Assembly: GCA_036556905.1 (NCBI GenBank) | Contig: DATBIM010000018.1 | Coordinates: 21,964-85,963 of the forward strand | DNA length: 64,000 nucleotides | DNA from: 40CM-4-69-5 sp036556905 | GTDB taxonomy: Bacteria > Methylomirabilota > Methylomirabilia > Rokubacteriales > CSP1-6 | Reading direction: 5' to 3' | Shown here: piece by piece, positions 57,293-64,000 of the stretch | Layout of the letters: the number at the start of each line of letters is the position of its first letter | Position numbering within the stretch: position 1 is the first letter of the stretch | Notes under the pieces: model-generated | What the model was told of the DNA's origin: nothing | What the model saw: only the letters and a program-made list of their open reading frames with translations | Database searches by the model: none | Translations under genes and position numbers: made by a program

Positions 57293-57301
57293 GGATCAGC
57301 C

Positions 57302-58708
57302 TCACCCCGAGGGAGGCCCGACCTCGGCCGCCTGTGTCTGCGCCTCCAGCGCGCGCTGGGCCGAGCGCAAGCGATCGCTGTACCGCACCTCGTAGGCGAC
57401 CGGATCACGCAGTCGCCGCACGGCCTCGGGAAGCGCGGCGATCTGCGCCCGGGCGTAGTCCCGGATGGCCGACAGCGACGGCAACGACTCGACCAGCTCG
57501 CCCCCGCGCATGACCGTACGGAGCACAGGCTCGGCGCCGGTCGGCGCCGGCTCGTCGCGTAGCGCCAGCACGTCGCCGGCGAAGGATCCCGCGTCGCCGC
57601 GGAACCGATAGACCTGCTTCTCGCCGGCCCAGGTCGCCTTGCCCGCGCTGAGCTTCAGGATGTTCCGCCCCGCGTAGGCGACGATCTTGTACGCCATGTC
57701 GAAGTAGGGCGCGTCGGCCGAGACGTTCATGCGGGTGCCGATGCCGAAGGCGTCGATGGGAGCACCGGCCTCCAGCAGGGTCTCCACCGCGTCCTCGTCG
57801 AGCCCGCCGCTGGCGAAGATGCGAACGTACTCGAGGCCCGCCGCGTCCAGCACCCGACGGACTTGCCGGCTCAGGCTCAAGAGGTCGCCGCTATCCAGGC
57901 GCACCGCGGCCAGGCGCTGGCCCTGCGCCTGCATCTCGCGGGCGACGATGACGGCCTTGTGGGCGCCGGCGACGGTGTCATACGTGTCGATGAGGAGCGT
58001 GGTGGCGGCCGGGAACGCGCGGGCGAACGCCCGAAAGGAGTCGATCTCCCGGCCAAAGGCCTCGACATACGAGTGCGCCATGGTGCCGGCCGGCGGGATC
58101 CCGTAGGCGAGACTGGCCAGCACGTTGCTGGTCAAATCGGCCCCGACGATGTAGGCTGCCCGCGCGGCCTTGAGCCCGGCGTCGATGCCGTGCGTCCGGC
58201 GCAGGCCGAAGTCCACGATGGGCCGGCCCCGGGCGGCCAGCACGCTCCGCGCCGCCTTGCTGGCCAGCATCGTTTGCAAGTGGCAGAAGTTCAGGATCGC
58301 CGTCTCCACGAGCTGGGCCTCGATGATCGGCGCCGTGACCTCCAGCAGCGGCTCATCCGCGAACAGGACGGTGCCTTCGGGCATGGCTCGCACCGTCCCG
58401 GTAAACCGCACGTCAGCGAGGAAGTCCAGGAACTCCGGAGCGAAGCCGCCGAGCGAGCGCAGGTAACGGCGGGACGTCTCCGAGAACTGGAACTGCTGGA
58501 GAAACCCGAGCACGTCCTCCAGGCCGCCCGCGACCAGAAAGGACCGGTGGCGGGGAAGCTTGCGGACGAAGAGGCTGAAGGTCGCGTCGCCCCGCATGCG
58601 TTCGCGGAAGTACGACGCCGCCATGGTGAGCTCGTAGAGATCCGTGAAGAGGGCGGCGTCACGCAGGGTGAGCGGGCCCGCGGTGAAGGCTCCGCAGAGA
58701 CACGTCAT
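57302..58708 (-). CDS. pncB: Nicotinate phosphoribosyltransferase
   Basis: The enzyme makes nicotinate mononucleotide from nicotinate and PRPP in NAD salvage. The 468-residue protein has TDLYELTMAASYF near the start, DFGLRRTHGIDAGLKAARAAY, VRLDSGDLLSLSRQVR and FGIGTRMNVSADAP. ATG 58708 overlaps the stop of the PRTase-hydrolase gene (ATGA). In M. tuberculosis pncB2 (Rv0573c) lies close to a PRTase-hydrolase fusion (Rv0571c) and nrdZ (Rv0570), all DosR-controlled. The same three kinds of gene occur within 13 kb here. Confidence 0.93.
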   Translation of the reverse strand: MTCLCGAFTAGPLTLRDAALFTDLYELTMAASYFRERMRGDATFSLFVRKLPRHRSFLVAGGLEDVLGFLQQFQFSETSRRYLRSLGGFAPEFLDFLADVRFTGTVRAMPEGTVLFADEPLLEVTAPIIEAQLVETAILNFCHLQTMLASKAARSVLAARGRPIVDFGLRRTHGIDAGLKAARAAYIVGADLTSNVLASLAYGIPPAGTMAHSYVEAFGREIDSFRAFARAFPAATTLLIDTYDTVAGAHKAVIVAREMQAQGQRLAAVRLDSGDLLSLSRQVRRVLDAAGLEYVRIFASGGLDEDAVETLLEAGAPIDAFGIGTRMNVSADAPYFDMAYKIVAYAGRNILKLSAGKATWAGEKQVYRFRGDAGSFAGDVLALRDEPAPTGAEPVLRTVMRGGELVESLPSLSAIRDYARAQIAALPEAVRRLRDPVAYEVRYSDRLRSAQRALEAQTQAAEVGPPSG

Positions 58709-60006
58709 TTCAGGTGATGTCTCATCCAACCCGCGATGAGCTCGGTGGCCCGGGCCAGCGCTCCGGCGTCTTCGAAGAGGTGGTCGCCTCGGGGCACGAC
58801 CTCGATCTGCCGGGGTCCGGCCAATCGGGGCAGAAGCTCCTCGTTGGCGGCGCGGGTGGCGACGTCCCGGTCGCCCACCACGAGCAGCGTGGGTACACGG
58901 ACCCGGCTGGCCGCCGCCTCGGCGCCGGCAGGATTGGCGGAGCGCAACGCCACCGCCCGCACGCGGGGGTCGCGGGCGGCGAGCTGAAGGGCGGCGGCTC
59001 CGCCGGAGCTGGCTCCGGCGACGCCAAGGCGGCGCCCATCGATCTCGTCCCGCGTCTGCAGCACGTCCAGCGCGGCGCGCAGATCGTCCGTCTGCTGGGC
59101 CAGCGTGCTCTCGGCTTCGCTGCCTTCGCTCTCCCCGTGCCCGGTGAAATCGAACAGGAAGGCCGCGATGCCTGCGGCACACAGGGCCTCGGCGACGGCA
59201 CGATTGCGCGGGCTCGCCTGACTGCTGCCCCAGCCGTGCGCGAAGGCAACGACCGGATGCGGTGGGGCGCCTTCCGGTAGCAGCAGCGTGCCGGCGAGCC
59301 GGTGACCGCGGGAGCTCTTGAACGAGATGCGTAGGCCCGATCGCGGTGACCCGCCAGATGGCGTGGTCGGCTTGGCCCGCGCCAGCATCGTTCGCACGGC
59401 GTCGTCGGGAACGGGAGAAAAGTCCACGTAGTACGCCCCCACGGCCATGAACAGGGGATCAACCACCAGGCTCACAAAGTGATCGGCCTCGGCGCGAAAG
59501 CGGTCGGCGGCCGGCGCCGACGCGCAGGGCACCGCGATCGTGATCTGGCTGGCGCCATGCCGGCGCGCGTAGGCGAGGGCCGCCCGCATGGTCAACCCGG
59601 TCGCGAGCCCATCGTCCACCAGCACCACGTGGGCGCCGGGCAGGTAGTGAGCGAGGGGCGGGACCTGGTAGAGCGCCATGCGCCGTTTGATCTCCGCGGC
59701 GACGCGGACCTTGGCCCGGTCGATGTCCTCCGCTCGCAACTCCAGCGCGGTGACGGTCTCGGCCTCGACAATGACCTCCCCGTCCTCGTCGAGCGCTCCG
59801 AACGCCAGCTCGGGGGCGATCGGCGCCGTCAGCTTGCGCGCGTAGACGACGGTGAGCGGCAGCTGCAGCTGTTCCACGATCGGCAGGGCCACGGCCACCC
59901 CGCCCCGGGGGATCGCCGCGACCACTGCGGGTCGGACGAGCAGCGGGCGCAGCCTGTCGGCCAGGATCCGTCCGGCCTCGGCGCGGTCAGCGAACGGCGT
60001 GAGCAT
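58705..60006 (-). CDS. Phosphoribosyltransferase fused to an alpha/beta hydrolase
   Basis: The 433-residue protein has an N-terminal PRTase domain (FADRAEAGRILADRL, the PRPP loop VVLVDDGLATGLTMRAA) and a C-terminal hydrolase (VAFAHGWGSS oxyanion region, GHGESEGSE, nucleophile motif GASSGG, and a final GDH). This is the same architecture as M. tuberculosis Rv0571c. I choose ATG 60006 because of its strong GAGGAGA; a TTG at 60078 overlapping the lon stop is the alternative. The substrate of the fusion is unknown. Confidence 0.88.
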   Translation of the reverse strand: MLTPFADRAEAGRILADRLRPLLVRPAVVAAIPRGGVAVALPIVEQLQLPLTVVYARKLTAPIAPELAFGALDEDGEVIVEAETVTALELRAEDIDRAKVRVAAEIKRRMALYQVPPLAHYLPGAHVVLVDDGLATGLTMRAALAYARRHGASQITIAVPCASAPAADRFRAEADHFVSLVVDPLFMAVGAYYVDFSPVPDDAVRTMLARAKPTTPSGGSPRSGLRISFKSSRGHRLAGTLLLPEGAPPHPVVAFAHGWGSSQASPRNRAVAEALCAAGIAAFLFDFTGHGESEGSEAESTLAQQTDDLRAALDVLQTRDEIDGRRLGVAGASSGGAAALQLAARDPRVRAVALRSANPAGAEAAASRVRVPTLLVVGDRDVATRAANEELLPRLAGPRQIEVVPRGDHLFEDAGALARATELIAGWMRHHLK

Positions 60007-60074
60007 GTTCTCCTCTGAACGGTGGCCGGCGTCCTCAGCCGCCTCCGATGAGCCCGGATCGATCCCGTCGTGTC

Positions 60075-62495
60075 TCAACGCCGTTCTCCTTTCATCGGAT
60101 GCGTGGCCGCCGGCTCCCCACGTATCAGCCGGAGGCGGCCTACGTTGTCGGCCAGTGCTCGTTCCACCGCGGCATTGATGCTGTCCGTCGCGAATTGCCC
60201 ATCGGGGCCGCGCTCGCCGGCCGGGCGCCCCGCGAGCAGGGTGAGGCCTTCGTCCACTGTCGAGACCGCGTACACGTGGAACCGCTCCCCGCGCACCGCC
60301 TCCACGACGTCCTCACGGAGCATGAGATGGCGGACATTGGTGTCCGGGATGACGACCCCCTGCTGCCCGCTGAGGCCGCGGGTCCGGCAGACGTCGAAGA
60401 AGCCCTCGATCTTCTCGTTGATGGCGCCGACCGGCTGGATCTGCCCCTGCTGGTTGACCGAGCCGGTGACGGCGAGACCTTGGCTCAGCGGGATCCCGCT
60501 CAGGCTCGACAGGAGCGCGTACAGCTCGGCCGAGGAGGCGCTGTCTCCTTCGATCTCCTCGTAGTGCTGCTCGAAGGCGATGGAGGCGGACAGGGCCAGC
60601 GGATTCTCCCGAGCGTAGCGGCCGGCCAGGAACCCCGTGAGGATCATGACCCCCTTCGAGTGGACCGGCCCCCCCAGCTTGACCTCCCGCTCGATGTCGA
60701 CAACACCCGGCTCGCCGGCGAACGTGCGCACGGTGATGCGCGACGGGCGTCCGAACGCGTGATCGCCGGACGACAGTAGTGAGATCCCGTTGACCTGTCC
60801 CACCGCTTCGCCCTCGGTCGAGATCAGCAGGTCCCCTTCGGCAATCAGGCGGCCCAGCCGCTCCTCCAGCAGGTTGGCCCGATGGATTCGGTCTGCGATC
60901 GCCCGGCTCACCTCGTCGGCCCCGACCAGCGGGCGTGCGCTCCGTCGCGCGCAGAACGCCGCTTCCCGGATGAGATCCTGGAGCAAGCCGAGCCGGGTGC
61001 TGAGCCGCCCCTGGTGAGCCACCATACGCGCGCTGCGCTCGACGAGCTTGGCCACGCCGTCTGCGGAGAAATGCGGCAGGTGTTCCTCACGACAGGTGGC
61101 GGCGACGAACCGCGCATAGAGCAGCTCGACCTCCGGCGTGCGCTCCAGGGAATCGTCGAAGTCCACCTTGACCTTGAACAGCTCGCGGAAATCCTCGTCG
61201 AGGTTGTAGAGGAGGTAGTAGAGCAGCGGCGTGCCGATCAGGACGACCTTCACGGTCAGGGGGATGGGCTCGGGGGCCAGGGTGGCCGCGGTGACCAGGC
61301 GCAGCTCCTCCAGAGGCTCCTGGATCCTGATGGACCGGCTTTTCAGGGCCTTCTTCAGGGCGCCCCAGGCCAGAAAGCTCGTCAGGACATCCTTGGCCTC
61401 CAGGATCAGGTACCCTCCGTTGGCCTGATGCAGCGCCCCCGGCTTGATGAGAGTGAAGTCCGTCACCAGCGCGCCGAAGTGAACGTGATGCTCGATCCGA
61501 CCCAGGAGGTTGCCGTATGTCGGGTTCGGCTCCAGCACGACCGGCGCCCCCCGCGCATCGCGGCGGTCCACCAGCACATTCACCCGGTAGCGATCGAGAA
61601 AAGCCTGGGGAGCGGACAGAAACGGCACGATCGGTTTGTCCTCCTCGCGTCCCCGCAGCACCTCGGCGTGCGCGATGAGGTCGGCCTCCACCCCGTCGAG
61701 GTAGCGTTGGACCGCATCCAGGCCGGCGAACCGCTCCCGCAGCTCTCGGATCAGCTGCCGAGTGGCGGCGGTGGCGACCTCGCTGACCAGCTTCTGATGC
61801 GCCGCTCGGGCCTCGCGCTCATGGTCGCGGAGTCGTCGCCGCGTGGCCTCCACCTGCTCCTCCAGCCCCTCCAGGGCGGCCACGATGCCCTGGCGGGTCG
61901 ATTCCGGGAGCTCGCCGAACTCCTCGGGGCTCAGCGCCTTGCCGAACGGCGCGGGGGCGACGCCGAGGCCATCGTGGGCCCGGACGATGGTCAGCCCGTG
62001 TGCCCGCGCCGCACGCTCGAGCTCGGCGATCTCGTGCTCCTGCCGGCGGGCGAGCGCTTCGAGGATCTCCGAGCGCTTGCGCTCGAACGCCTCGCTCTCG
62101 AAGGCCCGAGGCAGTCGGGCCTTGCATTCCTCGACGAGACGGGTCATCTCCTCGCCAAGCTCACGCCCACGTCCAGCGGGCAGCTCCAGGGCTGTCGGAC
62201 GGTAGGGATCGGAGAAGTTGTGGACGTAGCAGTAGTCGGACGCCACCGGCTCGCTGGCTGCCGCCTGCGTCAGCAGGCGCTGCATCGTGGTGGTTTTCCC
62301 GGTCGCCGCCGGTCCCAGCACGAACAGGTTGTAGCCCGCGTGCTTGACGCCGATACCAAAGGTCGTCGCATCGAGAGCCCGGGTCTGTCCGATCATCGTG
62401 TCGAGAGGCGCCAGCTCCTCCGTCGAGCGAAACGGCAGGAGCGCCGGGTCGCAGACCAGCCTGAGCTCCTCGGCCTTCAGGCGGCGGACCGTCAC
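60075..62495 (-). CDS. lon: Lon-like ATP-dependent protease (LonB-type domain layout)
   Basis: This 806-residue protein has an N-terminal helical part, a AAA+ module with Walker A GPAATGKTT, a long coiled-coil insert (about 150-270) and a C-terminal Lon protease domain with the catalytic Ser in GDSAS and Lys in GAINEKIEG. It lacks the LonA substrate-binding N domain. The GTG at 62495 is chosen because the family start (LKAEELRLVCDPALLPF) follows and GGGAGAG precedes it. It is the first large gene of a nine-gene operon reaching 49043. Confidence 0.9.
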   Translation of the reverse strand: MTVRRLKAEELRLVCDPALLPFRSTEELAPLDTMIGQTRALDATTFGIGVKHAGYNLFVLGPAATGKTTTMQRLLTQAAASEPVASDYCYVHNFSDPYRPTALELPAGRGRELGEEMTRLVEECKARLPRAFESEAFERKRSEILEALARRQEHEIAELERAARAHGLTIVRAHDGLGVAPAPFGKALSPEEFGELPESTRQGIVAALEGLEEQVEATRRRLRDHEREARAAHQKLVSEVATAATRQLIRELRERFAGLDAVQRYLDGVEADLIAHAEVLRGREEDKPIVPFLSAPQAFLDRYRVNVLVDRRDARGAPVVLEPNPTYGNLLGRIEHHVHFGALVTDFTLIKPGALHQANGGYLILEAKDVLTSFLAWGALKKALKSRSIRIQEPLEELRLVTAATLAPEPIPLTVKVVLIGTPLLYYLLYNLDEDFRELFKVKVDFDDSLERTPEVELLYARFVAATCREEHLPHFSADGVAKLVERSARMVAHQGRLSTRLGLLQDLIREAAFCARRSARPLVGADEVSRAIADRIHRANLLEERLGRLIAEGDLLISTEGEAVGQVNGISLLSSGDHAFGRPSRITVRTFAGEPGVVDIEREVKLGGPVHSKGVMILTGFLAGRYARENPLALSASIAFEQHYEEIEGDSASSAELYALLSSLSGIPLSQGLAVTGSVNQQGQIQPVGAINEKIEGFFDVCRTRGLSGQQGVVIPDTNVRHLMLREDVVEAVRGERFHVYAVSTVDEGLTLLAGRPAGERGPDGQFATDSINAAVERALADNVGRLRLIRGEPAATHPMKGERR

Positions 62496-62587
62496 GGGCT
62501 CTCCCAACCGATATACGTGAGCGTCGTCGCGACGACACGCGACTCCTCGTGGATATACTCGACGGTCACGAAGCCCCCCTCCTGCAC
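62492..62587 (-). CDS. Possible 31-residue leader ORF coupled to lon
   Basis: A GTG at 62587 lies ten bases after the predicted sigma54 start site (62597), and its frame ends in a TGA that overlaps the lon GTG (GTGA). The frame is also open upstream to 62743 without an ATG, GTG or TTG, and it reads like a real protein (GWHRRCKLVGAW, GFVTVEYIHEES), so a longer decayed gene is possible. The 62496-62837 gap otherwise holds only regulatory sites. Confidence 0.3.
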   Translation of the reverse strand: MQEGGFVTVEYIHEESRVVATTLTYIGWESP

Positions 62588-62607
62588 GCCCCAGGCCCCG
62601 ACGAGCT

Positions 62608-62623
62608 TGCATCGCCGGTGCCA
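62608..62623 (-). promoter_or_regulatory. Sigma54 (-24/-12) promoter for the lon operon
   Basis: On the minus strand: TGGCACCGGCGATGCA, with a perfect TGGCAC -24 box and ATGCA in the -12 box at correct spacing. The start site would be near 62597. Confidence 0.6.
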
Positions 62624-62702
62624 GCCGCAGCCATCGCGAATTCGCGCCCTTAGACGGACGACGCCGAATCCGGCCGGGGTCAGGTCCAGCGTGGTGTCCC
62701 GC

Positions 62703-62724
62703 GGCCGCCCCAGGTGGGGCGGCC
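62703..62724. promoter_or_regulatory. Ten-base-arm perfect dyad between two divergent sigma54-type promoters
   Basis: The arms GGCCGCCCCA and TGGGGCGGCC flank a two-base GG centre. The dyad is 80 bases from the lon promoter and 81 bases from the guanylyltransferase promoter, so it is exactly centred. This is the best-formed copy of the dyad in the window and lies in its only gene-free stretch longer than 300 bases. Confidence 0.6.
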
Positions 62725-62804
62725 GGGCATAAGGATGACCACCTCAGTGGCGCCCCGCCGGTCGGTTGGCCGCGGATGCAAACACTTTCGTCTCTCCCCG
62801 GCTG

Positions 62805-62820
62805 TGGCAGCGCCATTGCA
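62805..62820 (+). promoter_or_regulatory. Sigma54 (-24/-12) promoter for the guanylyltransferase/PRPP synthetase operon
   Basis: TGGCAGCGCCATTGCA has a complete TTGCA -12 box and correct spacing. The predicted start near 62831 leaves only about seven bases before ATG 62838. Confidence 0.7.
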
Positions 62821-62837
62821 CAAAGGCGACTGACACC

Positions 62838-63773
62838 ATGGGTGCGCCGGCGGAGACCTGGGGCTTGATCCTGGCGGGCGGCGAAGGGCGGCGGCTGCGC
62901 TCGCTGACGAGGCTCATCACCGGCGACGAACGACCGAAGCAATTCTGCAAGATCCTCGGTCAGGACACGCTGCTGGTGCAGACCCGGCGGCGCGCGGCTG
63001 TCCTGATCGAGCCGGCACGGACGCTCGTCGTCCTGACCCGAGCCCACGCCCGTTTCTATGGGCCGCTCATGGGCACCCTCCCTCCCGACCAGGCCATCAT
63101 CCAGCCCATGGGGCGAGGCACGGCTCCGGCCATTCTCTACGGTCTCTTGAGGATCGCTGCTGAAGATCCCAGGGGCACGGTCGTCATCCTGCCCTCGGAT
63201 CATTACGTCGCTGACGACCGGGCGTTCATGCAGCACGTGGCGACGGCCTGCGGGGCGGTCGACGAGCGGCCCGACCTCATGGTGGTCCTCGGCATCGCAC
63301 CGCGCGGCCCGGAAACGGAGTACGGCTGGATCGAGCCCGGTGACCCCTTGCCCCTATCCGACCTTCGCCGGGTCCGCCGGTTCTGGGAGAAGCCGGCCCC
63401 GGCCGTGGCGAGTCTGCTCTACGAGAGCGGATGCCTCTGGAACAGCTTCGTCATGGTAGCGCAGGTCCCGACCCTGCTTACTCTGATCCGCTTGCGGCTG
63501 CCCGGGCTCATCGCTGCATTCGAGGGGGCGCGAGGCTTCATGGGGACCGAGAAGGAGGCGCAGGCTATCGAGCGTGTCTATAGCCACCTGGCCCCAAGCG
63601 GCTTCTCTGAGGACATCCTCGCGGGCGCACCTGCCAACCTGGCGGTCCTGCCGCTGTTCGGCGTGCCCTGGAGCGACTGGGGGCAGCCCGAGCGCGTTCT
63701 CAGGACGCTTGCCGAGCTCGGGCTCGAGCCGGCCTGGACGACCGGGAGAACGGCGATGGCAGGAGACTCGTGA
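62838..63773 (+). CDS. Mannose-1-phosphate guanylyltransferase-like nucleotidyltransferase
   Basis: The 311-residue protein has the sugar-nucleotidyltransferase start WGLILAGGEGRRLRSLT, DERPKQFCKILG, a QPMGRGTAPAI motif typical of ManC, VVILPSDHYV and YGWIEPG. It would make GDP-mannose for glycans or exopolysaccharide. The ATG at 62838 is the only start that fits the fold. It overlaps the next gene (GTGA). Confidence 0.87.
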   Translation: MGAPAETWGLILAGGEGRRLRSLTRLITGDERPKQFCKILGQDTLLVQTRRRAAVLIEPARTLVVLTRAHARFYGPLMGTLPPDQAIIQPMGRGTAPAILYGLLRIAAEDPRGTVVILPSDHYVADDRAFMQHVATACGAVDERPDLMVVLGIAPRGPETEYGWIEPGDPLPLSDLRRVRRFWEKPAPAVASLLYESGCLWNSFVMVAQVPTLLTLIRLRLPGLIAAFEGARGFMGTEKEAQAIERVYSHLAPSGFSEDILAGAPANLAVLPLFGVPWSDWGQPERVLRTLAELGLEPAWTTGRTAMAGDS

Positions 63774-64000
63774 GACCGCCAGGGGACGCCGTGATCCTGT
63801 TCGCCCTACCCCTTTACGAGCAGCTGGGCGGGACTCTGGCGAGCCTCGCCGAGCTCAGGCCCGGGCGGGCCTCCATCGAGCGGTTCTCCAACCTGGAGCT
63901 CCACACGACGGTGGACGACACCGTCAAGGGACGACACTGTCTGCTCCTGGGCGCCGTCGCTCCCCCCGACGAGCACCTCCTGGCCACGCTCCTGCTCGCG
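63770..64000 (+). CDS. Ribose-phosphate pyrophosphokinase-like protein, N-terminal part (partial)
   Basis: From GTG 63770, overlapping the previous stop, the frame stays open to the window edge (77 codons). The text LRPGRASIERFSNLELHTTVDDTVKG resembles the N-terminal domain of PRPP synthetases, where FSNLE-like strands are followed by a GxxC or G-x-H region. PRPP is the co-substrate of the two phosphoribosyltransferases in the divergent lon operon, which supports the call. GTG 63791 is an alternative start. Confidence 0.75.
   Translation, partial: MRPPGDAVILFALPLYEQLGGTLASLAELRPGRASIERFSNLELHTTVDDTVKGRHCLLLGAVAPPDEHLLATLLLA

Overview
The window is GC-rich (roughly 70% by eye), almost fully coding, and built of tightly packed operons whose stop and start codons often overlap (ATGA, GTGA, TGATG). 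There are no phage, IS, CRISPR, tRNA or rRNA signals. Composition, gene style and content (BadF/BcrA-type ATPases, many Usp proteins, class II ribonucleotide reductase, short GT35 phosphorylase) suit an uncultured soil or subsurface bacterium of the Rokubacteria/Methylomirabilota (NC10) kind. That placement is an impression, not a proof.

Layout. 1-3.4 kb: end of a molybdopterin oxidoreductase, its four-cluster ferredoxin subunit and NrfD-like membrane anchor, then two BcrA/BcrD-type ATPases with both cluster cysteines. 3.4-4.9 kb: a membrane-anchored Usp and a hemerythrin. 4.9-10.2 kb (minus): a radical SAM-MIP18 fusion, a heme-copper-oxidase-like membrane protein and a DUF1858/DUF2249 protein, with a Crp/Fnr-type dyad upstream, a CopD-like protein, a Crp/Fnr regulator and an HTH-less cNMP-binding protein. 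10.3-11.9 kb: a PAS histidine kinase. 11.9-18.7 kb (minus): Usp, tandem Usp, P-type ATPase, glucan phosphorylase, MgtE-like transporter. 18.9-23.8 kb: small Cys-rich protein, formate-tetrahydrofolate ligase, membrane histidine kinase and an NtrC-family sigma54 activator. 24-30.7 kb: a nine-gene Usp/BirA/Met-rich/APH/APS-kinase-like/REC/SLC13 operon. 30.8-35.3 kb (minus): HPF, eRF1-like protein, TPR lipoprotein, CpgS-DUF6335 fusion, Usp, small basic protein. 35.4-38.4 kb: Usp and MgtA-type ATPase. 38.5-44.3 kb (minus): PolX, LigA, a solitary GroEL and a secreted protein. 44.4-45.7 kb (minus): CBS protein and LOG protein. 45.9-49 kb: a catalytically dead HtrA-like protein and NrdJ. 49-62.5 kb (minus): Lon, PRTase-hydrolase fusion, NAPRTase, acyl-CoA ligase, HlyD/ABC exporter, RtcA. 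62.8-64 kb: mannose-1-phosphate guanylyltransferase and the start of a PRPP synthetase.

The main discovery candidate is a regulatory system. Eight good sigma54 (-24/-12) promoter matches lie at the heads of these operons and point the right way. Most have a GC-rich dyad (GCCCCA-N1/2-TGGGGC) 40-95 bp upstream, and two dyads sit between divergent sigma54 promoters. An NtrC-type activator with GAFTGA and its kinase are encoded in the middle, behind a TATAAT that would give a leaderless transcript. The controlled genes (Usp, HPF, CBS, class II RNR, NAPRTase, PRTase-hydrolase, APH plus APS-kinase-like, P-type ATPases) closely parallel the Mycobacterium tuberculosis DosR dormancy regulon. I infer a dormancy or energy-limitation regulon that reached a similar gene set under a different regulator.
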